Assembly (NCBI GenBank): GCA_018398805.1
Contig: JAGFBZ010002257.1
Coordinates: 62,001 to 126,000, forward strand
Length of the DNA: 64,000 nucleotides
DNA from: Hirundichthys speculiger
Taxonomy: Eukaryota > Chordata > Actinopteri > Beloniformes > Exocoetidae
Direction: 5' to 3'
In this document: piece after piece, positions 50,909 to 61,709 of the stretch
Position numbering within the stretch: position 1 is the first letter of the stretch
Layout: each line of letters starts with the position of its first letter
Translations under genes and position numbers: made by a program
Notes under the pieces: generated by a model
The model's database searches: none
Told to the model about the DNA's origin: nothing
The model's input: only the letters and a program-made list of their open reading frames with translations

Positions 50909-53900
50909 CTGGAGAATCGAGACAAAGACCAAAATATATTAAATGTCTCAGTTTAACCTTTCATCATGAAGCAACTTTGTGAATCTGCTTGAAAGGGAAA
51001 ACAAATAATTGTCCTGGCCTGCTTAATCCTTCCTGAAGAGGCATATTTCTGAGGATCCTGCTAGAAAATGACCTAAATACTTAATTTTAAATGAGTATAT
51101 CTCAACTAGGGATGCACGATAACTGTTTTTTAAAACCGATAACTGATAACTTTCAGCTCCTAAAGGCCGATACCGATAACACACACATATACCTAAGATC
51201 ATTACATCAATACTATGAACAAAATCAAAAACAGTTTGGACTCTTCAAATGAAAAGATATTTATTTTTTTCCAATTAAAAACTATTGGCAAGCCTTTCCA
51301 ACATTTTCATAAAGCTATCAAACAAACCTATTTGATATCACTCATCAACTTAAATAAGGTTCATTACTGTGATATAAAAAATAAAAGCTCCTTGAACTGA
51401 TGGAAATACATGCATCAAAATTACTAACTGAAAAAGATGAACATTTAAAGGATTTTGGCTTGTGGTTCCATTTAAATTAATACCTTTAATTAAAGTAAAT
51501 GAGACTCAGTAGTTTTTTTGTTGTTTTTTTTTTCTCATGGGAACTTTAGATGAGAGGGATGAGGAGAGACTTGCTGTTGGCTTACTCACGTTAGCGCGAT
51601 TTCAAACCGTTCAAAAGCGATGGTTATGTTTCAGATGGCTTGGGTTTGATGTATTAAAGCTTGTGCTATTTTTCCCTCCTCGTGGAATTCGCTTGAAGCA
51701 TTTGTCACTAATAACCAGCAAACTATCATCTTCGGAAACTTTAAAGAAGTTCCATACCATCGCCGCCATGTTTGTTTTCATCAGCGCGCTGTGCTGCAAT
51801 CAAGGTGTAACGTAAATTCCGACGTTTCCTCGTTTGCTAGTCGTTCTTTCAGCGTTTTCTATTTTGTCTACTTTTTATGTGTAACATGTGGGAAAATACT
51901 GCAAATATCAATTAAAGTCAGCAACTACTAAAATGACCGAGTTAACAAGTTGTTTTCTGGCATGAGGGGGTATTCTTGATTTTCCTGATTGAGACATAGT
52001 TTTTCTGCTTATGCCGACGTCACTTGAACATAACATTCACTGTCGGTCATTCAAGGCTCAGAGGGAGCGAGGCACTGCTGTGTTGACAGAAATATAGATG
52101 TTATCGGGGCTATTCGTCGTGATATCGGACTCATTGGAATGACATCATAATTTCCTGTTATCAGCCCGATAGTTATTGGGCAGGGGCTGGGGGGTCTGCA
52201 TAATGTGTACCCTGGTCTACCTGGGTTGAGGTGGTCTCTGTGATGGCGCCCCCTGTGGTCGCGGGCTGTGGTGCCTCTCAGTGTGGATGGCCTCCCAGAG
52301 GTGGTGTTTCCTTACCTGGACCCTCAGTGTCCTGCCATGTTACTGAACTATTTTTACTTTGTGCTGTGAGTGTGCACGTGTGTACTGTGTATGTTTGGGG
52401 TGGAGAGGGACGGGTTTTTATTCTGTTATGATCCTGTTTTGTTTTATTTTGTGAAGCACTTTGGGTTGCATTTTTAATGTATGAAAAGTGCTATATAAAT
52501 AAAGTTTGATTTGATTTGATTTGGGCTGATAATTATCGGCACGATAACTATCGTGCACCCCTAATCTCAGCAACTAAAAAGTTTATTTGAATACATTTGG
52601 TATCAAAATAAAGACAACTTATGTGAAATATTACATTTTATCTCTACTTGATAAATTATTCAATGTTAAAAGTGCATATCTCAATGTAAACACTCTGTAA
52701 AAACAGAATGTAAAAATCCATTCTGTAATATTTCACCACTGAATGCACCAGGATTAGTTTTGTTTTGTGCAGCAGTTTTAAATGAAGTCACTGAAGAGGA
52801 ATGTCTAAACGGACCTTCCAGCGTAACATAAGAGCTCTGGGTTTGTCTATCGCAGGTACAGATGCTGATCTGTGGCCGTTATTGACGCATTATACAATCA
52901 GAACAAATAAAAGAATGATACTTCCAAGATACCGGGTTGGTATCGCCTGCTTTCATTTAGAAAGTAAAGATTTTTTTGTTGTTGTTTGGTGGCGAGATAA
53001 CTGAGTTTTTGCTGGGAAGTGCTGATTCTGACTGAGGAGTCCCACAGAGAGTGACTTGGAGTGGAGCGCCAGCGAGCACCACCCGCTCGACTGGATCCGT
53101 ATGAGATTAACTCAGCTGAAGGATTCAAGATGACATGACCGTTGCGAGCTCCTTTACAATCAAACTGATTAGTAAAATCAAAATAGTTTGATTTACAATC
53201 AAAATACGAGCAGACAATAATGAAGAGAATATTTTCTCATAAAGGTATTTACATGAGTTGCTTTTAGAATATTACTTTTATGTCCTCGTTTTACGCACCA
53301 AACAGCACGACTGTAATAATTATTCCCTCAATGTCGTGCAGTAATTATTCTAGGGCTGTGCCGATACACTTTTGTGCCGATTCGATTCTCCTACGATTTT
53401 TGGGTCCCGATTCGATTTATATTGCGATTCTGATTAAACAAGTATTGCATTTCGATTTTACCAAGTATTGCGATTTTTATATTTCAATTATTGAAATATA
53501 AAAATCATATAATAATAATATTAAATATTATATTTATTATATGTAATTATTGATTATTATATATAATATTATAATAATATATTCTTCTTCTTATTCTTCT
53601 TATTATTATTACTTTAAGTATGAAATAATAATAAAAATATAAAGATTAAATAAGTTTTAATATTTTTAAAAAATGTGCAATTTCTGTAGTTTAGAGCAGA
53701 GGTCTTCAACCCTGGTCCTCCAGGCACCCTATCCAGCAGGTTTTAGATGTTTCCTCTTCTTCTTCACACCGTGATACAAGTGGCTGTGTCATCAACAGAC
53801 TTTGAGGACAACCTAATAATGACCATTAATTAAAATCAGGTGTGTTGAAGCTGAGAAACCTCTAAAACCTGCTGGATAGGGTGCCTCGAGGACCAGGGTT

Positions 53901-56900
53901 GAAGACCTCTGGTTTAGAGGTCTTCACGGGTACACTTTCATGGACCCGACCCCGAATGGAGCCGTGAAAATTCGACCCGAAACCGACCCGACCCGAGCTA
54001 TTATCGTAAGTTCGGGAGTCCAAACCTGAATGGACCCGCAATTTTTGGACCCGTAAACGACCCGACCCGAGTCTTTAGTTTCCGACCACGAACTGAACCG
54101 AGTTACCCGAATAGAACCGAGACAGTACAGCCTATAGTTGCTCATTTTAAAAGTTGTCTAGAGTTGAATAAAACTTGATTTTCTCACCTAAAGTTATCTT
54201 CTTCTACCGGTTCAGTTGCTACATAGGCTACGTGATGTAAACAACAATAAATCCACGTCGTTATTTTCTTTGCGGATACAGATGCTATTGGTAGCAACTG
54301 CTAACGCTAATAGCCTACACCGGTCAGGACGTGTGGTGAATATGTTCTCATGCAGTGTTGTCATGTTGGCGATCCGTTGTGCTTTACAGCTGCTGGTAAA
54401 CAAACCGGTAATAACACGCTACGGCAACACGATTGTTTCATGACAAACACGCCACGTTAATGAATAATCATTTAACTACCCGAGTTCTGACATCAGCTGC
54501 CACCGCCAGTATCTTTAACTCTCGAGTAAACGCGGACCCAGCCTGTCAGAGAGCTCAGACCTCTCTGGGTGGTCGCGAAGGATGTGCGCCGTCATGTTCG
54601 TGGTGTTACCACAGTAAGAGATTTCCTCATATCGAGCTCTCCAGCCTCGTGCTTTTCATAAAAACCAAATAAAGTCCATACGTTTGATTTGAAGTGGGGC
54701 GGTGTGGGAAAGAGTTCAGACTCTGTGAAAGTACTCCGCTCGCTGCACTCCGCCATTTTGTCGCGTGAATTTGCCGGCATTCTAGTTACTATGGTGACAC
54801 ACGCGCTTCTATTTCCGGAAGTGTAGATGACAAAAGAGACAGCGAGCGGAGTATTTCCACGGAGCCAAAAATCGATTCGTGTATGAGAATCGATTTTTTA
54901 AAATCCCAAGAAAAAAATCGCGATTAATATAAAAATCGATTTTTTGGCCCAGCCCTAAATTATTCCCTGCCTCAGTTTGAAAATTGTTTTATATCCCCAT
55001 TTCCTTTTTAAATTGGATATACAGTATATATAAAACGTGTGCCTTCATGCTCCAACAGAATTTCATCGTAGAGTTAAGATCTCATCTCATCCCGTTGTTC
55101 CTCTGGAGAATTTTAACGCATCAAACGAGCATCAGGGTTGTGATGTCGTATACTTTTATGAGTGTCGTGCTTCTGGTTTTGATAAAGCTTCCAAGTTTCC
55201 TCTTTCAGCAACGTCTGTTTTGCACTTCTCATTGTTCTCAAACATCTACAGGCTGTTTGGTCTCCAACAGGATGTTACACTCAAATTAAGGCGTTTAGAT
55301 GTCTAGAACTTACTAGATAAAGTAGCTGTGACTCTGTAAGTTGGAATATGACCTTATTTAGATGAATCACTGTTTACGTGGTAGCTTCTTATTCAGATTA
55401 TTGTCTTAATCGATGGATCCTGAAGCATCGTTTACCATGTGAACTAGGGCTGAGCGACTTTGTTGATTCTGCAATATATATCGATATTTTATTTCCCAGA
55501 GAGTATTGATTTTTCAGCCGTGGGTATCGATATTCTAAGCTCCCTTCAAACCCCCATGTCCCGCATGGGTGATCTTCTTGCAAAGTGCAGGAAGAGCCAT
55601 TAAGTCCTTCAGCCGCTAGTGTCGCTGTAGAGCATTTCTAACCAGTTATCCAGAAGCTTCTTTCTCTTCCAGCTACAGCTGAGCCAGTCAGGAGGATGGC
55701 GGCGAGTATAAACCCAGCACCTGCGTGCTTAAAAGCAGATGTGTGGGAGCAGTTCGGGTTGAAAAAGAAAAAGGAAAGCGAAGATTTAGACAAAAGTATG
55801 GCAGTTTACAAGCTGTGTCACACAAACGTGAAGTACTCTGGAAATACCACCAACCTGTGAGCCCACCTGAAACGTAACCACCCGGACAAGCTAATGCTAA
55901 CTGAGAGCTAGCCCAAGAAGTTGCGGCGCGATCTGAAACAAACCACACTGGACAGTGACGGCGGTTGTTGCTACACGTTTCTATCTCCTTCACCTAGGTC
56001 GAAGAAAATTACAGAGTCCATTCCCTATTTTATTTGTCAGGATTTTAGACCGTATTCAGTGGTGGAAAACGCCGGCTTTAAGGGCTGTGTATACTCTCGA
56101 AGCAATGTGTCGCAATTATCTTGTTACAGGTATGCCACAGTTACTTTTGATTTATGCTCAATTTTGAAGCGCGTCTCCGCTATGTTATTCCACGCCACAA
56201 TGCAAGAGGGACAATCACGAACTAGCTAAACTTACTAAACTTATCTCATGTGTTTTTCCACTTCCTCACCGTCTCGGCCGTATCCAGACCCACATTCATC
56301 GCAATCTCCCTCCATGAATTACTAGAATATGTGCTGTCTTTGTAGTGTAGAGAACCAGAATCGTACAGATGTGGGTACTTCCTCATTTCTTCGATGACAC
56401 GCTTTTTTCTACGCGGATGTAGAATTGACCAATCAGAGGCCTCCTTTCTCTCCTCTCTGCGGTCACCTACCTTTCAGTTCAATTAATTCAAACAAAGTAA
56501 TTGGAACACTCACAAGATGTCACCAAAATCACTTTGTCCTGTAAAAATCTTTCAGAAAATGATGTAAATGTATCTTTAGATGAATATCAATATATATCGT
56601 ATCGTGAGCCGAGCATCGTGTATCGTATTGTATCGCGAGATTAGTGTATCGCTACAGCCCTAATGCGAACACACCGACTGATGAAACAGTGAATTCAGAA
56701 TCTGCCCTAAAAATTATAGGGTGCAACCTTTTTGGAGCAACCGTGCCAAAGTGCTGATTTAATTGAATGGAAATGTTCAGAGACCCGATGCAGTTCCCTC
56801 CCAGAGCTGGACCTGAACCAGGTCTGCATGTGAGGCTCCCCCTCCAGGCTCCAGCTGCGACTGATCAACGGTTAATATGAGAGCAAACTATTTTCACCTT

Positions 56901-59900
56901 CTCTAAATGTGGTCGTCTTGGTTTACATTTAGGACTTCTGGAGAATCCTGAGAATTTTACGCCAAATGTAAAATGAAATATGAAGGAAAAAAAAACAGAA
57001 TCAGTCATTGTGATTCAATTCAGAGTTTTTGTCAAACTATAACAGGTTATGAGTTTATATGACAGGCTTCCACTAAAACATATAAAGATTTATCACCCTG
57101 CAGAGGATCGGTTCTTTAAAACTCCTTTTTGACCTCATTCTTTCATTAAAAATGAACAAGGCTGCCAGAAAACCTGCATGCGAGTGTTACTTTACATTTC
57201 TCCTCATTACCTTTTTCCAACCTCAGGCTTTGCAGTCTCACATGATTCATGTCAGTTTTATAAAACTGTGATGAAATATGGAGAACTCTGAACTAGTTCC
57301 CTCTTTCAGGCTCACGCCCGGATGTTTGGTTGGACATTTATCTCCCAACTCTTTAAACGGCACATTTAACTGCCTCCACTTGTTACCGTAAACCTGACGT
57401 GTCAGAGATATCGTAAAGCTTTAAATCTCGTTGAATTACCAACAAACTTAACCTGGAAGGGAAAGAATTCACAAAGACACACACAGAGCAGATTATTTAT
57501 TATCAGCACCGTGTGCAGTTTCACAGGATGTAAAATCTCATTTGCAGGGTGACCAATTGTACTCTTGGGTTTTATCTAAATGATGAACTGGAAAAGTTCA
57601 ATTGGCACGTCGGGGCCTGTTCTGGTTCTGCCGCTGCTCCTGGTGCCTCGTGTCGAGGAACAAGACTTTCTTTTGAACCCGCTTCAAGCGTGGAGGCGAA
57701 GCTTTGAAGCACAGCGGTTCTGTGAGCATCGCGATCTTCCTCCATCATTACTTTTAGACGAGTCTCAGACTCTTCTGGCGAAGCTCGGTCCCAGACACAC
57801 GCCTCTTAATCCGTCCAACCACATAAACACAGGTGCACACCCAAAAACATTTAACGGTAATACGTGAACGCACGTTTTATTCCACAAGTTTGTGCCCTCC
57901 AGCTTGAAGTTTAAGTGCCAGCATTAACAGCGTGAGCTACTTTCCTCGACTCCGCGGAGGCTGGAATTATTTAAGAGCTCTCGCTGATTAAATAACAGCA
58001 ATAACAGGCTCAGAAATAAACTGCTGAGAGACTCTGGTGCAACAAAAATCAGAGCCTTTGATGGGTAAGTAGGGCGAACTGGTTTCAGTTTGTGGAGGCA
58101 CACACACACACACACACATGACACGAATGGAATTACTTCACATAAACTTTAATAATGAGTAGGGCTGGGCAACGATTAAAATTTTTAATCGCGATTAATT
58201 GCATTATTTCCCTGATTAATCACGATTAATCGCATTGTATACGCAAAATCAAATAATGAATTCAAAAGTAGTGTAAAGGTCACTTTTATATAAATATTCT
58301 GCTGCCATATGAACTAAAGTGTTATAGCATTTGTTGTTCAAACACTTTTAACATCAGCACTTGTCAGTAACACATATTTAATGTAAATCTCATCTTAAAA
58401 AATGTAAAATAAAATAAAGCTTATTGCCACTGCCAGGGCATTAATGTCATCCAGTTTTTATAAAAAATTAAAAGAGTCTACAACAAAATCCAACAAAATG
58501 ATTGTGGCTCAGCACAATCAGAACATTAAAACAGGTAATTTCTGAGGTAACAGCAGAAACTTTTAACGGGGAGTTCAACTTGGCAGTTGTTACAAATAAC
58601 CTTGTTTCTGTTGAATCCTCCGTCTGGGAGAACTTTAAAATGAAAATGTCCATGTTAAAGTTCAGTAACTTTATCAATCCGTTTATCATTCATTCTTTCC
58701 ATTTTCAGTTGTCAATCAAAAATGAAAAAAAAATGAAAAAGTGACATTTTATTCCTTTTTTCGTTTTGCTACCTGAGTTGCTAACTGAACTGTAAAGTTC
58801 ACGTATTTTTACTGTTCTCCATGTCTGTTTTAGCTTTTCCGCACATGCTTACTTGCTAATTCTCTTCCGGTTCCGCAGCAGTCAGTAACAGACTTTTCAA
58901 AACTAAAGCATGTGAACAACATGCGTTAACGCGCGATAAGATAAATGTCGGCGTTAATAAATGAATGCGTTAACGCGATAATAACGCGTTAACTTGGCCA
59001 GCCCTAATAATGAGACATTATTAGATCAAAGTAATATAAACTTTTACTATAATGAACATCCACGATGATCAGGGCGTGAAGCATAAAGGCAGGAAGTTTG
59101 AATTTTAATATTCTCTGTTTGAAAAGATCAAGATCAGTCAGGTCACGCAGCATCGACTCAACAAACAGAAAAAGACGTCTCACCTTGATGGCGTAGTTGA
59201 CCAGGGGGTCCTTGGCATAAGAAGCCGTGTAGTAAACGGCGTCTCCCGCCTCGCAGCATGGCTTGCCGGTGGTCAGCCTGAAGTGGGACCAGCTGTCGGT
59301 GCCGAATCTCAAGTGATCCTTCTGGCCGGCCATGAAACGGTCCTCACACTTTGATGCCAGCTTCCGCAGTGTGTCCGTGTGAAGCCCCCGGATCCTCCCC
59401 ACCACCTCGTCCCAGCAGTCCGACCCCCTGTAGAGGGCAGGTCTCTGTGGTTTGGAGCCTCCTCCTCCTCCGGCGGCGCTCCGACCCGGAGTCCGGCCCC
59501 TCCCGGCCAGACACTCTGTGCTCGGGAAAACCCTCCTCTCCCTGCCAGAGGCGGCGCCGGGTGCGGCCGGTGCAGGCTGCGGGACCAGGGAGGACACGCT
59601 GCTGGTCAGGCGGCCCCTGGCGGCGGCTGTGGTCACCGATGTCCTCTCCAGGGAGTCGCCGCTCTCGTGATCGTGCGTTCGGTGAGGCTCTGAGCTGTGA
59701 GAGGAGCTCTGGCTGGCCGTCTCCCAGGTGGAGTCCAAGTCGTACAGCGGGTTGGCCACGCTCAGGTTGGTGCCCCCTGGTTTAGCCTCGGCCCGCGGTT
59801 TAAGGGCTCCCTGGATGGGTTCTTTGCCCCCGAGGCTGGATTCGGTGCTGGAACGAGGAAAAGCCTTCTTTGGTAGAGGTGGCGGTGTGGCTTTAGGCAG

Positions 59901-60004
59901 CGGCTGGTCGGTGGAGCCGTCCAGGTCGATGGAGGCCAGGGTATCGTTGGAGGATTTGATGTTCCGGGGCTGTTTCAGCGGGATCATGTTGGCTCGTGAT
60001 TGGC
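49535..60004 (-). CDS. peak1: PEAK1 pseudokinase scaffold, 3' two coding exons (5' part outside window)
   Basis: Two exons, 60004-59184 (821 nt) and 50908-49535 (1374 nt including stop), join in phase 0 and give about 730 residues of the C-terminal half. Family knowledge: PEAK1 is a large (about 1,750 aa in human) cytoplasmic scaffold of the PEAK/PRAG pseudokinase family that links Src, Shc and Grb2 signalling to the actin cytoskeleton and dimerises through helices flanking the pseudokinase. Seen here: an NPLY motif, the SDCWDEVVGRIRGL helix, the HCDLRLEN catalytic-loop equivalent, NFS replacing DFG, and KCDEFQTGILIYEM. PRAG1 has HRDLCLEN at the loop (from memory), so PEAK1 fits better. The N-terminal exons must lie beyond 64 kb. 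Confidence 0.9.
49598..49650 (-). repeat. peak1: CAG/CCG trinucleotide repeat in peak1 coding tail
   Basis: On the plus strand a run of CTG triplets interrupted by CGG encodes (minus strand) a PQQPPPQQQQQQPP-type Gln/Pro tract just after the conserved PEAK1 C-terminus. Imperfect interruptions suggest it is not a pure expanded run. Confidence 0.85.
51107..52563 (+). mobile_element. hAT (TAGGGATGCACGATA family) with nested L2 LINE
   Basis: Flanks ATCTCAAC (51099-51106) and ATCTCAGC (52564-52571) are a 7/8 duplication. Termini are TAGGGATGCACGATAACTG and ACTATCGTGCACCCCTA. A LINE 3' end at about 52183-52522 is inserted near the right end. In peak1 intron. Confidence 0.88.
52183..52522 (+). mobile_element. 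L2-type LINE 3' end nested in hAT
   Basis: Ends GTGAAGCACTTTGGGTTGC, AAGTGCTATATAAATAAAG and (TTTGA)n, the canonical L2-type tail. Only the 3' end is present. Confidence 0.75.
53351..54957 (+). mobile_element. hAT (TAGGGCTGTGCCGATA family), 1607 bp, with nested MITE
   Basis: Perfect 8-bp duplication AATTATTC (53343-53350, 54958-54965). Termini are TAGGGCTGTGCCGATAC and GATTTTTTGGCCCAGCCCTA. Interior GGACCCGACC-rich sequence (about 53936-54080) looks like another fish hAT end inserted later. No transposase frame. Confidence 0.92.
53697..53911. mobile_element. 215-bp hAT MITE nested in the 53.4-kb hAT
   Basis: Near-perfect inverted ends CAGAGGTCTTCAACCCTGGT and its complement, with a perfect 8-bp duplication GTTTAGAG (53689-53696, 53912-53919). 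Confidence 0.93.
55696..56090 (+). pseudogene. hAT transposase N-terminus with BED zinc finger, broken
   Basis: ATG at 55696 opens MAASINPAPACLKADVWEQF, and the BED finger follows (VYKLCHTNVKYSGNTTNL, in-frame TGA at 55858-55860, then AHLKRNHPD). After further breaks the core motif KITESIPYFICQDFRPYSVV with ENAGF appears at about 56005-56080, as in ZBED-type hAT transposases. The catalytic remainder is absent. Confidence 0.82.
56225..56413 (-). pseudogene. MADF-domain fragment
   Basis: The minus strand reads RRKKRVIEEMRKYPHLYD, then DSTYSSNSWREIAMNVGL and DTAETVRKWKNT followed by an in-frame TGA (56248-56246) and DKFSKFS. It has the MADF (Myb/SANT-like) signature seen in accessory proteins of Harbinger transposons and in host MADF regulators. 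The same segment recurs on the plus strand at 22115-22195. Confidence 0.75.
56663..58159. other. peak1 intron, unassigned
   Basis: No gene or repeat recognised apart from a (CA)n tract at about 58098-58117. Confidence 0.5.
58160..59006 (+). mobile_element. hAT family I copy F with perfect target-site duplication
   Basis: TAGGGCTGGGCAACGATTAA to AACTTGGCCAGCCCTA, 847 bp, flanked by ATAATGAG at 58152-58159 and 59007-59014. This copy proves the element boundaries for the whole family. It ends 178 bp from the peak1 exon at 59184. Confidence 0.95.
59184..60004 (-). CDS. peak1: peak1 penultimate coding exon
   Basis: This 821-nt exon follows the acceptor TTTTCCCTCAG and ends AAG before GTGAGAC (59183-59177). 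In order it encodes a Pro/Ser-rich linker with PPPLPKKAF (a proline-rich SH3-type motif), the NPLYDLDSTWE motif, a low-complexity Ser/Gly/Pro stretch, and then the highly conserved block from ALYRGSDCWDEVV through DRFMAGQKDHLRFG and KPCCEAGDAVYYTASYA to NYAIK, the start of the pseudokinase. The NPLY tyrosine corresponds to the Shc-binding tyrosine described for PEAK1. The exon starts in phase 1, so at least one more coding exon exists upstream, outside the window. Confidence 0.92.
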
Positions 60005-60432
60005 CTGAGGGAAAACAAATGTGCATCACTTCAGTAATTAAATCCCATGATGTTCAATTACTACCATGTCAACCAAACCAGCCTGTCCAACAGGAGAAGA
60101 AAATGTGCTATTCACCATCTCCTGGGGAGGGATGGAGCTGGTTGGAAGGTGGACCCCGTCCTCTAAAACCAGCTGCTATGAGCACAGCAGTAAAGAAAGA
60201 GTTGAAAAGAGATCATATCTACGGTATCTTTGTGGCATTTTGACCAAAAGACATTACGGGTCTTTTTACTGAGACCTCAAGAAACTGTTTCAGCTTTTGA
60301 AAAAAGCAAATCTCCCCAAGTAGTACATTTTGAATTTATGGGATGCTAGTGATAAGACTCCACCCTCCACCACATGAGCTTTGATGATTCAATTCCACTC
60401 CTGACCACATGGGGGCAGCATATCACATTTAA

Positions 60433-61709
60433 CCCTTTAGGTTTTTTTTCAAGGAAATATACAATTTTGATATCAAGATTTCAAAAGGCTATAACTTGGA
60501 AGCAGTTTGAGATAAAGGTATATTGTCAATGAGAAAATTGTTCAGTATGACTCAAAGTATGTGATGGGATTGAAATTGTTCATATAATTTTCATATGACG
60601 TCACAAGGTGGCGGCCATATTGGAAAATGTTCAATTTTGATATCAAGTTTTCAAAAGGCTATAACTTTAAAGTGGTTTGAGATAAAAGCATACTGTATAT
60701 GAGAAATATTCAGTACGAACCAAAATTTGGAATGGAAGTAGATTTGTCATCTAATTTGATTATTGTGACATCATCTGCCCAAACCTGCCCAGTAGTCCTC
60801 AATTTCAGATTTTTCCTCAAGCCCCATGCACAATAAAAGCTTTCATTTCAGGGACAATCACATCATAAAATCATGAAATCTGGAGTTTGGTTTCAATATT
60901 TCCCCTTCAAAGAACTGGTGGCCTTTTCTATTTGTTTGACTTAATTCATCATTTGGAAAGGGATGAAATCAATGGGCTCAGAATTTGTCAGATCGTCTCC
61001 ACAAAAACCAACAATCTCATCAAAATTCAGGCTCCATTTTCGATTCCTCTTCTCTCAAGAACTCTCAGCAGCCATCATCATCATCATCATCATCATCATC
61101 ACCGTGATTTCCGGTGCGCCATCAGTGGTGTTTTTTCCCGCGTTGTTTTCATCCCTGCTACATTTTTCCATATTTGTGGTGTTATAAACCTCCCTGACAC
61201 CTCAACCTGCTTGGCGATTGCAGAATGCTTCCACCCCGGTCACGCTGAGGTGAAGCATCCGATATACGATGTGCTGATTGTGGACGATGGCGCGCGGACT
61301 CGCCGTCACTACTGATGTCAGTTTCTGCTTCACTGGACAACTGCACGTCTTCCTCCTCTGAATCGGAGTTAGCCAGAACCTGACAAAGTACTTTGTGGAT
61401 GGTAAACTGGCCTCTCAGCACCGTGAGTAAATGAAAAAACACTCTTTCGCTCTGTTCTGCTGTCGCTACGCTCAGCATTTCTACCACTGCTTTGCCTTGC
61501 GTCTCTGTGCCGGAGGGTTTTTACAAACCCATTTCATGCTAAAACTTGAATAGCGCCACCTCCAAAAATGGTTCTCAGATTACAGGCGCACATGTCCACC
61601 ATCTCCTGGTGAAAAGTAGTAACAAGATTCAGCATCACATTTATAGATACAGCCTGTTATAGTCAGCAATGCTGCTTGTCACAATATTGCGACTTTGGCG
61701 CTTTAAGGG
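60433..61709 (-). mobile_element. piggyBac-like element, internally deleted
   Basis: TTAA tetranucleotides (60429-60432 and 61710-61713) flank CCCTTTAGG ... CTTTAAGGG, the TTAA target and CCC/GGG ends of piggyBac elements. A minus-strand frame (about 61487-61182) contains an acidic ANSDSEEEDVQLSSEAE stretch like piggyBac transposase N-termini. The catalytic domain is missing. A (CAT)n tract lies at about 61073-61102. Confidence 0.65.

Larger units (their letters stand above)
55445..56662 (+). mobile_element. hAT (TAGGGCTGAGCGA family) with transposase remnant and MADF insert
   Basis: Flanks ATGTGAAC and ATGCGAAC are a 7/8 duplication. Termini are TAGGGCTGAGCGACTTTG and GTATCGCTACAGCCCTA. Contains BED-finger and transposase coding remnants (55696-56090) and a reverse-strand MADF-domain fragment (56225-56413). 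The 437-bp element at 11937 is its short relative. Confidence 0.88.

Noticed and set aside
49511..50942. Long plus-strand open frames opposite peak1
   Set aside because: Shadows of the peak1 exon caused by its high GC content. The minus-strand product matches a known family throughout.
59351..59785. 144-codon plus-strand frame
   Set aside because: Antisense shadow of the GC-rich peak1 exon.
61182..61487. Acidic minus-strand frame as a host gene
   Set aside because: It sits inside the TTAA-bounded element and resembles a piggyBac transposase N-terminus more than any host protein.
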